From Onthophagus taurus (Eukaryota; Arthropoda; Insecta; Coleoptera; Scarabaeidae), in assembly GCF_036711975.1 (NCBI RefSeq), contig NW_027248939.1, positions 186,001 to 250,000 of the forward strand: a stretch of DNA of 64,000 nucleotides, written 5' to 3'. The notes under the pieces were generated by a model. The model was not told where the DNA came from, did not search any database, and was given only the letters and a program-made list of their open reading frames with translations. Below are positions 35,308-43,330 of the stretch, in pieces (position 1 is the stretch's first letter; each line of letters starts with the position of its first letter). Position numbers and translations under genes: made by a program.

Positions 35308-35905
35308 AGTAGTATAGATTCGCCGATTCAAGAACCTCCTCCTCGAACCTGCGTTCTAGGAGGAGGTTCTTGAATCGGCAAATTTTTTGGGGGTCAGAGG
35401 AGGTTCGATGAGGAGAGGAGGTTCTTGAATCGGCGATTCTTTTGAGGGTCGGAGGAGATTCGATGAAGAGAGGAGGAGGTCAATTAACTTGAGAAGGTCA
35501 TGTTATTTTGACGAAATTATTAAAAATTTATCTTTATTAAAAATTTATCTTTATTTAGGTTATGTTATTAAAAATTTATATGTAACCTGTTTACCTAGAT
35601 GAAAACAATTACTATGTTTATCCTTCGACGCTTCTCAATGAACTGTTAATGTTTTCGATATATCTCTTAATTTATTATTATACACAAAGGTATACGGTTT
35701 TGAGACATGTAGGTATACAAACAAGTGAGTCATAACTTACCTGCGAGATATTTTTTATTTTATTATGTAAAGGTGTACAGGTATTTAAGAATATGCGAGG
35801 AGGTTCTTGAATCGGCAAATTTTTTGGGAGGACAGGTTTGAGGAGGACAACTAACTTGTTAGTAGTAGATGAGTCATGATCCACCTGCGAGATATTTTTT
35901 AAGAG
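35308..35905. repeat. left terminal inverted repeat of the Maverick element
   Basis: It matches the reverse complement of about 51084-51710 from its first base with several small indels. It contains the phrase GAGGAGGTTCTTGAATCGGC at about 35358, 35419 and 35798, plus an inverted copy at the tip. Similarity fades after about 35905. Confidence 0.9.
35322..35379. repeat. hairpin at the Maverick tip: 22-bp perfect stem, 14-nt loop
   Basis: 35322-35343 (GCCGATTC...CTCCTCCT) is the exact reverse complement of 35358-35379. The same structure occurs at the other end of the element (about 51639-51696). Confidence 0.9.
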
Positions 35906-36035
35906 CTTCTTAATAAATTTGTCATGCGTTTTGTCTGACGTCTCACGATATAATGACATGTTAGAACATGTATAATAGATATATTCGGTAATGATGTAAA
36001 ATATTACTCCCCCCACCAGCAACCTTATGTATTGC

Positions 36036-36043
36036 TATAAATA
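36036..36043 (+). promoter_or_regulatory. TATA box of the first rightward Maverick unit
   Basis: TATAAATA lies about 30 bases before a likely start region (36066-36090) and upstream of the predicted 5' exon that ends at 36171. Confidence 0.6.
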
Positions 36044-36170
36044 CAAACGTTGGTCGAAGTTGTACCGCAGAGTGTTGTGCTTCAGAGTAAGGTTTTTGTG
36101 TATTTAGTACATATTAAAAATATCGTGTAGATTTTTGGTGCATTTAGTACAGAGGATTTTTAACGTAACG

Positions 36171-37135
36171 AGTAAGTAATTCAAATGTAATACAAGTAGA
36201 TAATGTACTAATGTAAACAATAATATTGATGTTTAGTGGCAACCAGACCGAACCCCAAATGTCCAACTAAGAGAGCTGCTGTAAATTCATTTGAAAAGGG
36301 TGAAAATAAAAAACCTGCCCGAAACATCAAAATGGAGGGTAATTGTAATGAGACAACTGCAACAAATGTGTCGCTAGGAAGTGATAATCAAAGAAAAAAG
36401 GATGTGGTATTCGATGGAATTAATTTGTTGCCTTCCGACTTAGCGGAGTACGTATTTCCTAGCAATCAACAACATTATGTAGAAAATTGTGGAAAGTTAC
36501 CTTTCACAAGTAACGTAGTATTAAATGAAGCAGTGAAAAATAATCTCCAAAAAGGTAATCAAGCGCCATTATTCTCCGAGAGTACATATTATTTAAATAA
36601 AAGTCGAACGAAATGGATATCGGTTGGCATGTCTGCCAATCTACATTTTGATCCGGTTATAAGATTAATGGGAAAAGGACAATGCATAACTTTTACCGAA
36701 GACGAATGGAAAAATGTGATTAATAGCAGACAATTGATTATGAATAGTTTTGTTGGTGATTTATCGACACCACCACATTTCGTTGTAAGCGGCGTGACCT
36801 GCAGCAGCCAATGGATAGAAAATGTACGAAAAGTGTTGAAAATGGAAAGGGGGTCAGAAATATTTTACCTGGCTTACGACTCGTTACACGAATTGTGGAA
36901 ACTTAGCGATTTAGTTTCGAGTAGGGTAGAAGTATTAAAGTGTATGGAATATAAAAATTATTACGATAGCGTGATCGATGTGGTATCAACAATGCAAGGT
37001 GATATAAAATCGAATATATTGGTTGCTTCAAACGGTGCACCAAGTGAACATTTGTGCGTAACTAAAGAACTGCTCGTATACGGTATGGATAAGATATTAC
37101 TGGATTTAGATTTGCACGCATTAATGAAGATGTGA
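36171..37135 (+). CDS. Maverick protein of unknown function (299 residues), start codon made by splicing
   Basis: The frame is open from 36237 to 37135 but has no ATG at its beginning. A 65-nt intron (36172-36236, GTAAGT...TTTAG) would join A36171 to TG at 36237-36238. That produces an ATG with A at -3 and G at +4, in frame with the whole protein. The next in-frame Met is about 30 codons later (near 36332). The product starts with a basic Lys/Arg-rich region, then a mostly globular part with ISVGMSANLHFDPVIRLMGK and TFTEDEWKNVI. I do not recognise its domain. By position, next to the TIR, it could be an early regulatory or replication factor. The intron model is inference. Confidence 0.75.
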
Positions 37136-37145
37136 AGTGAATAAA

Positions 37146-37370
37146 ATGGAAAAAAAAGTGACGTTTTGCGAATCGAAAAATAGAGTGTACCGAATGCACA
37201 CTTGGACGTTTGCTTACAGACAATCAAGGATAAGTGACTGGGAAGAAAAGATGTTGGACGGAATTAGATTTAAGACTAGGATAAGAAACGTAAATAAGTT
37301 ATTAGAAAAATATTTAGATGTAGATTATAGATTAAACATATATCAAGAACGTTTTAGCATTGTAGAGTAA
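37146..37370 (+). CDS. small Maverick protein (74 residues), unknown function
   Basis: The ATG at 37146 lies 8 bases after the stop of the preceding gene. The product starts MEKKVTFCESKNRVYRMHTW and continues with many Arg, Tyr and Trp residues (FAYRQSRISDWEEK). From memory, similar small proteins with an FCE...VY.MHTW..AYR pattern occur in other arthropod Mavericks, but I cannot verify this here. A polyadenylation signal follows at 37511. Confidence 0.6.
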   Translation: MEKKVTFCESKNRVYRMHTWTFAYRQSRISDWEEKMLDGIRFKTRIRNVNKLLEKYLDVDYRLNIYQERFSIVE

Positions 37371-37510
37371 TCGAAATGTTTTTAACTGAGTAACGATTAA
37401 TTTTTAGGATAGGTATTAGTAGATTTAAGTGTAGCTGAATAATAATAATAATATTAATAGATTTAAGTATAAATTAAGAGCAAAACTGTTTTTGTAAAAT
37501 ATTTAAAAGG

Positions 37511-37516
37511 AATAAA
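37511..37516 (+). terminator. polyadenylation signal AATAAA of the first rightward unit
   Basis: AATAAA lies 140 bases after the stop of the 74-residue gene and before the capsid block. Confidence 0.5.
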
Positions 37517-37592
37517 AGCTTAAAGCACAACAGCAGAGCTTCATTTCTAGTTTTTAACTGTGAAGAAAAGGAAGAAGGAGTGAAATTATAAA

Positions 37593-38510
37593 ATGAATTT
37601 GTTAGAACCTAATCGTAACAGTTATCGTTTGACAGGCAAACGAATTGGTCGAGGATTTTTTAACAAGTTGATAGATAAACTTCCGATAGAACTTCATTTG
37701 CCAGGATATAATTTTTGTGGACCGGGTACCAAGTTGGAAAAGAGATTATCGAGAGGAGATCGAGGCGTGAATCCATTAGACGAAGCGTGTAAGAAACACG
37801 ATATAGCATATACGGTCAGTTCAAATTTAAAATTTAGACACGACGCAGACAGAGCATTATATAAAGCAGCGAAAGAACGAATACGAAATAAAGAGTCTAC
37901 TCTTGGAGAAAAAGTGGCATCGTCCGCAGTTGCCGCCTTAATGAAAGCAAAAGTAGCGGTCGGTATGGGCGTAGGTAGAAAAAGAAATCGTACGGGTCGA
38001 CGACCTTTAAAAAAAGTCCGAACGCGTGTAAAGCGTGGTGGAGCTATATCTTTTGTAGATGCACTTCGATTCGCTCGCAACGCAATATCGAGATCAGGTG
38101 CTAAGAATTTGTTGACAAACGTTAAAGCGGCGTACGGAGCTTTGAAAAAGATAAGAAAAAGAATTTCCGAACCTAGAGGTCGAGTTATTCGAATTCCGAA
38201 AACGGGAGGATTTTTACCTTTAATTCCCCTGTTCGCAGCTTTAGGTGCCCTAGGTAGTATCGGCGGTGGTGCTGCCGCTATTGCAAGAACTATAAACAAC
38301 GCGAAAACAGCTAGAGAGCAATTAGATGAAGAACGAAGACATAACAAGGCTATGGAAGCAAAGGCCGTAGGTAGCGGATTTTATATAAAACCATATAAGA
38401 AAGGTTGCGGTTTGTTTATTGAAGGAAAGGGGAATAATGTTGGCGGCACAGGTTACTTCAATAAGCCCTATAAGAAAGGTTGCGGTATAACCACTAGTTC
38501 AAAAAACTAG
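37593..38510 (+). CDS. phospholipase A2 domain virion protein with pX-like tail (305 residues)
   Basis: The N-terminal part is a parvovirus-VP1u-type phospholipase A2: the calcium loop YNFCGPGTKL (residues 39-48) and the catalytic HDIAY (His69, Asp70, Tyr73), with a later Asp in RHDADR. Such domains help particles cross endosomal membranes. A basic Arg/Lys-rich middle follows. Then come a hydrophobic Gly/Ala stretch (FLPLIPLFAALGALGSIGGG, near 208-235) and two copies of a KPYKKGCG motif (near 264 and 291). This tail resembles the adenoviral core or minor-capsid precursor type seen in adintoviruses. The stop at 38508-38510 directly follows a slippery heptamer (see 38501). It opens the capsid block. 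Confidence 0.85.
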   Translation: MNLLEPNRNSYRLTGKRIGRGFFNKLIDKLPIELHLPGYNFCGPGTKLEKRLSRGDRGVNPLDEACKKHDIAYTVSSNLKFRHDADRALYKAAKERIRNKESTLGEKVASSAVAALMKAKVAVGMGVGRKRNRTGRRPLKKVRTRVKRGGAISFVDALRFARNAISRSGAKNLLTNVKAAYGALKKIRKRISEPRGRVIRIPKTGGFLPLIPLFAALGALGSIGGGAAAIARTINNAKTAREQLDEERRHNKAMEAKAVGSGFYIKPYKKGCGLFIEGKGNNVGGTGYFNKPYKKGCGITTSSKN

Positions 38511-38887
38511 TTCGAATACCTCGTCGTGCGTTAACTAACGTCGAGTTGGAAAAGTTTGCGAAAGTACTAAAAATTCCACATTTTCGGGGTATATTTATGA
38601 GAGACAATCTCCCGAGTAAGATTAAAAAGAAGGAAAGAGGTATTGTTAACTTGGATAACTTGAAAGGACGAGGGACTCATTGGGTCGCCTATAAGAAAGA
38701 CGACAAGGACATATACTATTTCGACAGTTACGGTGATTTAAGACCGCCATTAGAAATTGAACAATATTTGCTGTCAGACGGTAGGGGTGGTCAAGTAAAG
38801 TATAATTACTGTCGATATCAAAGAGAAATAGATCAAAATTGCGGACAGTTGTGTCTGAAGTTTCTAAGTAATAAAAGAACCTATTAG
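38498..38887 (+). CDS. adenain-like cysteine protease (capsid maturation protease)
   Basis: The open frame runs from 38498 to the TAG at 38887. Conserved protease sequence is already present by the LEKFAKVLKIPHFRGIFMRD segment, upstream of the first ATG (38597), so the protein is unlikely to start there. Catalytic residues of the adenovirus-type (C5/Ulp1-like) fold are visible: His in GTHWVAY, Asp in YYFDSYG, and Cys in NCGQLCLKFL, with Gln four residues before. It would cleave capsid precursors, and the preceding phospholipase/pX-like protein is a natural substrate. Expression is best explained by -1 frameshifting from that gene, giving a fused precursor. A TTG start at 38546 is an alternative. 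Confidence 0.88.
   Translation, partial: FKKLVRIPRRALTNVELEKFAKVLKIPHFRGIFMRDNLPSKIKKKERGIVNLDNLKGRGTHWVAYKKDDKDIYYFDSYGDLRPPLEIEQYLLSDGRGGQVKYNYCRYQREIDQNCGQLCLKFLSNKRTY
38501..38507 (+). promoter_or_regulatory. candidate -1 ribosomal frameshift site (A AAA AAC)
   Basis: The heptamer lies in the X XXY YYZ register of the phospholipase frame, immediately before its TAG stop. A -1 shift enters the open frame of the protease, which is open from 38498 and lacks an ATG until 38597. Downstream, CTCG and CGAG at about 38520-38545 can pair, with a second short block inside, but this is a weak hairpin. A AAA AAC is one of the most efficient known slippery sequences. The function here is inference. 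Confidence 0.7.
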
Positions 38888-38917
38888 AGTCTAGAGACGT
38901 TTAGACGTTCAGAAGTA

Positions 38918-39649
38918 ATGGAGAAAGAAGCAATACACACGACATATACATTTACGTTGACTGGAAAGTCATCTGAATTGACTTGTAATTTTAATCCTCC
39001 GATCTATTTGAACGAATTTGGTAGTTACGAGTTGGCTCTTTTGAATTTCGAAACGTTTAATAGTTTAGCAAACGTTAATAAAAACAACAACGTAATCCAA
39101 TACGAAGATAAGACAGGACATTTTAAAAACAATATAATAGTACCTGTTGGAACGTACGATATTGATGATATTGCCGAGTTCGTGAATGAACAGCTAGACA
39201 AAAGACACGCTAAAAGTGTCGTAATAAGGATTAAGGGGAATAATAACACACAACATTCTTTAATAAAAAGTACCCGTCGAATTAATTTTGCATGCGATAA
39301 TTCTATAGGGCCGTTACTTGGCTTCAAGCCTCAAATATTACCTAGAGATACGGAAGTGGAATCCGATTTCGTAGTAAACATAAATAAAACGAACGCCTTA
39401 CAAATTTATTGTAATTTAGTGACGGGATCGTATAATAACGGAGTTCCCGTGCACGTTTTATATCATTTTTTCCCAAACGTTCCGGCAGGTTTTAAAATAA
39501 TCGAATCACCACAACTACCTATTTATTTACCGGTTTTAACGAACGTGATTAGTAGCTTAACAGTACGTATACTTGATCAGGACGGAAACTTGGTAGACTT
39601 CAGAGAAGAAGAAATAACAGTGAGAGTTCACCTGAGATCGATAAATTGA
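38918..39649 (+). CDS. penton-like minor capsid protein (243 residues)
   Basis: The ATG at 38918 is 30 bases after the protease stop. The pattern YLNEFGSYELALLNFETFNS near residues 30-50 and NIIVPVGTYDIDDIAEFVNE near 70-90 matches the single-jelly-roll minor capsid (penton) protein of Polintons. The protein is rich in predicted beta strands. It would form the fivefold vertices. It lies just upstream of the major capsid gene, as is usual. Confidence 0.82.
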   Translation: MEKEAIHTTYTFTLTGKSSELTCNFNPPIYLNEFGSYELALLNFETFNSLANVNKNNNVIQYEDKTGHFKNNIIVPVGTYDIDDIAEFVNEQLDKRHAKSVVIRIKGNNNTQHSLIKSTRRINFACDNSIGPLLGFKPQILPRDTEVESDFVVNINKTNALQIYCNLVTGSYNNGVPVHVLYHFFPNVPAGFKIIESPQLPIYLPVLTNVISSLTVRILDQDGNLVDFREEEITVRVHLRSIN

Positions 39650-39672
39650 ATTATTTAAATTTGACTAACGTT

Positions 39673-39864
39673 ATGACAGTGTTATATCAAAACAAAAGAA
39701 TGCGGTGGTCAAGAAGAGACAGAGCGAGAAAATTGTTTAATGGAGAAAACTATAAAGCGCGCGTCATCAGTCAACGTAGCGGCAGTAGAAGACGATCCAT
39801 TCATCGATTATCACCAGTCAATCGAAGGTATTTAGTTCAGTTAGGATACGAAGTGTTAAAGTAA
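39673..39864 (+). CDS. small basic protein (63 residues) before the major capsid gene
   Basis: The ATG at 39673 opens a very Arg-rich protein (MRWSRRDRARKLFNGENY, then RSGSRRRSIHRLS). Its TAA overlaps the ATG of the major capsid gene by one base (TAATG, 39862-39866). The charge suggests DNA binding inside the particle, comparable to adenoviral core peptides, but no family was recognised. The overlap suggests termination-reinitiation on one mRNA. Confidence 0.55.
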   Translation: MTVLYQNKRMRWSRRDRARKLFNGENYKARVISQRSGSRRRSIHRLSPVNRRYLVQLGYEVLK

Positions 39865-41123
39865 TGGACATTTTAAAAGTAACGGATAAGATAAAAACAG
39901 ATCACTCTATCGTAAGTTATGAATTCCATTCGCATCAACCGTTTGGATCGACCACGTTCGATAACAATGACGAAATTAGAATTTCAATTCCGGAAATAGA
40001 TAATTATACTTTACCGAGCGAGAGTTATCTATACGTCGAGGGTAGCGTTCGTAAGTTAGCCGCGGACGGAAGTATAACAAAAGATGCCAGCGCAACGGGG
40101 CAATTGGTTAACAATCCCGTTGCATTTATGTTTAGCGATATTCGATATCTTATTAACGGAGTACATGTTGATGGTGTGCGGAACGTCGGTATAAGCTCAT
40201 GCATGAAGGGTTATTTCTCATCTACACAGAACGAGGTGGTGAAATTAGCGAACGCCGGTTGGCACATAAAACCTTGGAAAGATGATATAGCGGGTGTTTC
40301 AAAGGCTTTAGATAAAAATGGAAATTTCGGTCTTAGCGTTCCGCTAAAATCGTTGCTAGGATTCGCAGAAGATTTCAGAAAGATCATGATGAACGTTCGA
40401 CAGGAACTTGTGCTAATTCGCGGACACGATGATACGGACGTCATCTTTCAACCAGCAGCCGCTCCGAACGACGAAAAATTGAAATTGATCATTAATAAAA
40501 TTATATGGAGAGTTCCTCACGTGGCGGTGGGATTACGCGAACAGTTGGCATTAACAAAACTATCAGAAAGAAACGTAGACATTCACGTTCCTTTTCGATC
40601 GTGGGAAATACACGAGTACCCTCAATTACCTCAAACTACGAAGCAATCTTGGGCCGTCAAAACTGCTCCACAATTGGAAACGCCTAGATTTATAATCATC
40701 GGATTTCAAACAAATCGAAAGGGTATATTTAAAGGAAACATGGCATTATTTGATAATATAAACTTAACGAACGTAACCGTTTTCTTGAATGGAGAACGTT
40801 TTCCGTACGATAATTTGAATGTGGATTTTGATAACAATCACTATGCGATTTTGTATGATATGTATTCAAGATTTCAGCAAGCATACTACTATCAAGAAAG
40901 CGAACCTTTGTTTTCACCGGAAGAATTTAAAACTTACGCGCCGTTAATTGGAATCGATTGCACGTATCAACAGGAAGCAATACATAAAAGCGGAGTAGAA
41001 ATAAAAATCGAGTATTCAACGAAAAATCCAATTCCGGAAGGTACGACAGCTTACGCATTAATTCTGCATGACAGAGCATTTGTGTATTCGCCTCTTACGA
41101 AAATGGTTAAGCAATTAATATAG
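39864..41123 (+). CDS. major capsid protein, hexon-like double jelly roll (419 residues)
   Basis: The start ATG overlaps the preceding stop. The N-terminal part (SYEFHSHQPFGSTTFDNNDE) and DNYTLPSESYLYVEGSV near residues 45-62 match Polinton major capsid proteins. The C-terminal part FSPEEFKTYAPLIGIDCTYQ is likewise typical. The family forms trimeric capsomers with two jelly rolls per subunit. The length is slightly short for the family but plausible. Position after the penton and protease genes supports the call. Confidence 0.88.
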   Translation: MDILKVTDKIKTDHSIVSYEFHSHQPFGSTTFDNNDEIRISIPEIDNYTLPSESYLYVEGSVRKLAADGSITKDASATGQLVNNPVAFMFSDIRYLINGVHVDGVRNVGISSCMKGYFSSTQNEVVKLANAGWHIKPWKDDIAGVSKALDKNGNFGLSVPLKSLLGFAEDFRKIMMNVRQELVLIRGHDDTDVIFQPAAAPNDEKLKLIINKIIWRVPHVAVGLREQLALTKLSERNVDIHVPFRSWEIHEYPQLPQTTKQSWAVKTAPQLETPRFIIIGFQTNRKGIFKGNMALFDNINLTNVTVFLNGERFPYDNLNVDFDNNHYAILYDMYSRFQQAYYYQESEPLFSPEEFKTYAPLIGIDCTYQQEAIHKSGVEIKIEYSTKNPIPEGTTAYALILHDRAFVYSPLTKMVKQLI

Positions 41124-41196
41124 TGGTACTGTTGAAGCAACGTCATTTAGTGTATCTCTAAACATCGAAGGAAACGTTTGCATATAGTGGTATATT

Positions 41197-41676
41197 ATGG
41201 ATATTATGGTTTTTCAAAGGGATTTTATTATTTTGGACATTCAAGGTTTCACGGTAAACGATGAAGAATTTATCCCAAAGGAACTGGCTTCTTACGACAG
41301 TAATCATTGTATAAGTCATTACGTGTTTCAACCTAGTCGAAGCTTTTCTTCACTATCTACCAAATTTCGCAATACGGCGAATTGGTTAATGAGTCATCAT
41401 CATTGTATTGATTGGAACGACGGGTTTGTTCCTGCGTCTCGTTTCGATGAGATCGTTTATTATTTGTGTCGTTCGACAAAAGTAGCGTACGTAAAAGGAC
41501 GTGAGAAAGCTACATTTTTAAGAAGAATTTTAACAATACCGGTAAAAGAATTGCCGGAAAATGAATGCAAATTGGAGGTTGGTGCGCCGATGTGTCCCTA
41601 TCATAAAAAGAGACCAAGTATGTGCTCCTTATCGAATGTTTTTTATTTATTTTCATACGTATTCAGACATCTATAA
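41197..41676 (+). CDS. Maverick-associated protein, 159 residues, possible nuclease-like fold
   Basis: The ATG at 41197 opens FIILDIQGFTVNDEEFIPKE, then HHHCIDWNDGFVPASRFDEI and YVKGREKATFLRRIL. A C-terminal CPYHKKRPSMCSLSNVF carries a Cys/His pattern. From memory this is a family found in many arthropod genomes next to Mavericks. An RNase H-like or exonuclease-like fold has seemed plausible because of the early DxQG-type strand and conserved His/Asp/Lys residues, but catalytic residues are not proven. It sits at the end of the capsid block. Confidence 0.6.
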   Translation: MDIMVFQRDFIILDIQGFTVNDEEFIPKELASYDSNHCISHYVFQPSRSFSSLSTKFRNTANWLMSHHHCIDWNDGFVPASRFDEIVYYLCRSTKVAYVKGREKATFLRRILTIPVKELPENECKLEVGAPMCPYHKKRPSMCSLSNVFYLFSYVFRHL

Positions 41677-41732
41677 CTATATGTAAACGAATTGAGAAAG
41701 GCAGACGGGTAGTAGCGGTAGAGCAGTTCAAG

Positions 41733-42065
41733 ATGGAACGTCTTTGGCGGTTAGTTACCAGATTGGGACTTTCAACTTTTATAATTAATAAAGTGTGGGA
41801 TATTATGGAAAGATACGAATCTGATTTATCTTTTGCGAATATTAAAAACTACGAATTATGTTATTTACCAATCGATTATTATATCAATAAAGTAAAGCCA
41901 TTAGATTTGGCGGCGGTTTGGTTTAAATTACCGTTGAAGTATAGAAACGATGAGCGATTACAAAGCAAGCTGCCCTGTTTTGAACATTATAATTTGCCTC
42001 ATTGGGAAACGCATATTGATGGTCCACCATCGGCAAGAAAGGATTGTTCTTTATGTATGGTTTAG
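41733..42065 (+). CDS. small Maverick protein, 110 residues, Cys/His-containing C-terminus
   Basis: The ATG at 41733 (MERLWRLVTRLGLSTF) opens a helical protein ending with CFEHYNLPHWETH and CSLCMV. I do not recognise the family. Its frame is open upstream to 41622, overlapping the 159-residue gene in the -1 frame, but no slippery heptamer lies in the overlap. A weak intron (from GTATGT at 41618) could alternatively join the two. Confidence 0.5.
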   Translation: MERLWRLVTRLGLSTFIINKVWDIMERYESDLSFANIKNYELCYLPIDYYINKVKPLDLAAVWFKLPLKYRNDERLQSKLPCFEHYNLPHWETHIDGPPSARKDCSLCMV

Positions 42066-42104
42066 TATATAAACATTGTCAGTTATAGATTGTAAATTAA
42101 TAAT

Positions 42105-42110
42105 AATAAA
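42105..42110 (+). terminator. polyadenylation signal AATAAA of the capsid block
   Basis: AATAAA lies 40 bases after the stop of the last capsid-block gene, within a run of AT-rich sequence. Confidence 0.5.
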
Positions 42111-42239
42111 AGATTGTAAAAAGTGTAAAAAGTTGTTTTAATTTAAAAGAAAAAATAGTTAATGTAAATGAATACATGGTATGTATACATTGGGTTGGGT
42201 TGGTATGACTTGGGTTGTACATTGAAAAAGTATTAAATT

Positions 42240-42460
42240 GGAAGAAAAAAAGGAAGAAAGAAAGGGGAAAAAAAGGAAGAAAAAAGGAAGAAAAAAAAAA
42301 AAAAAAAAAAAAAAAAAAGAAAAGAAAAAGGGAAAAGGATTGTTTATTGAAGCTCCTCCTATGCTCCTCCCATGCTCCTCCTCAGGCTCCTCCCAAAGTG
42401 GAGATGGAAGAGTGGGGATGGGAGTGGGGGAAATCTAAAATTCCCCCCCCCCCCCCCCCG
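42240..42460. repeat. homopurine tract of about 100 nt and a 17-C run
   Basis: 42240-42338 contains only A and G on the plus strand, including an uninterrupted A run across 42300. The stretch 42443-42459 is all C. Short tandem CTCCTCC phrases lie between. The frames predicted here are artefacts of composition. Confidence 0.85.
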
Positions 42461-42569
42461 GTTGCCAGGAAACTAGAGCCAGAAAAAAAGTACCCCCACT
42501 CTAACTCCGCCCATTCCCCACTCCTCCCCCTTGTCACGCCCCACCCCACGCCCCCCTTCATTACTCTAC

Positions 42570-42602
42570 TATAAGAAGGCACCTCCCAGCCTTTGAAAGT
42601 CA
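42570..42602 (+). promoter_or_regulatory. TATA box and initiator of the leader-spliced Maverick unit
   Basis: TATAAG at 42570 is followed 32 bases later by TCACTT (A at 42602), close to the arthropod initiator consensus. The first predicted leader exon begins here. Confidence 0.6.
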
Positions 42603-43330
42603 CTTAAGTGTTTGTGTTCTTCAGTTTTTTTGGTAAGTACAACCTTCTTTATTATCATGTTTATATAACGTTCATTTTCTCTCCATCACTACAGCTCTTT
42701 CTACAACTTTCTCTTTTTTGGTGAGTAAAACTATATTTGTTTTGCATGTTTATATAATATTTAAAATTGTTTTTTTCCACTCCTAGACATCCTTGTTCAT
42801 TCAGCTTTCTCTTTTTTTTGCTGTGTTTTATTTGGTAAGTAACCTTTTCTACTTCCATGTTTATATAATATATTCTTGCTTTATTTCATCATGACAGCTC
42901 GTTCTACTTTGTTTTTGTGAGTACAACTTGTTTATTTGTTTGTTATGTTAAATTGATATTTTTTTCCCAATTCCTACAGGAGCTTACTGCTGATCAGTTC
43001 GATTAGACCGATCAGTTTTTAACATCGTAATTTCAGCAACTTTGCAACTTTTTTCTGGTAAGTATAGTCTCCTTTCTTGACATATATTGTTTTTAATCTT
43101 GTGTTTTTCATTCCTATAGCTCCTTCTATTTTTTCAAGTTAACTTTTATTGGTAAGCATAACTTTATTTTTTCGAACGTTTTATCATTCATATCCTATCA
43201 TTCAGCACTTTGTTGACAAGCACCCTCTGCAGTTAGATTTTAACGTGCAACTGTATTTTTCATCAAGCGATGTAAGTATACATGTTTTTTTTATTAAAAT
43301 AAAATTAATTAATTTTCTTTTCTTATCAAG
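42602..43330 (+). other. multi-intron 5' leader: seven predicted introns of 54-66 nt
   Basis: Predicted introns are 42633-42694, 42721-42786, 42835-42897, 42917-42979, 43058-43119, 43152-43205 and 43272-43330. Each has GT(A/G)AG(T/C) at its start and a pyrimidine-rich AG at its end. Leader exons are short (19-78 nt) and T-rich. The last intron ends exactly at the ATG at 43331. All seven ATG triplets between 42602 and 43330 lie in introns or across a 5' splice site. The first three introns share CATGTTTATATAA, suggesting tandem duplication of an exon-intron unit of about 110 bp. Confidence 0.75.

Noticed and set aside
35308-35850. CRISPR-like spaced repeats in the Maverick TIR
   Set aside because: The recurring 20-mer is irregularly spaced and partly inverted, within a eukaryotic element; there are no spacers of even length.
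37694-38347. Minus-strand frame of 217 residues opposite the phospholipase gene
   Set aside because: Mirror of a well-supported coding frame with catalytic motifs.
41610-41735. A -1 frameshift joining the 159- and 110-residue Maverick genes
   Set aside because: The frames overlap in the right direction, but no X XXY YYZ heptamer lies in the overlap, the first gene has a plausible natural end, and the second has its own ATG.
42215-42603. Lys-rich and Pro-rich frames over the homopurine and C-rich tract
   Set aside because: They follow from simple-sequence composition.
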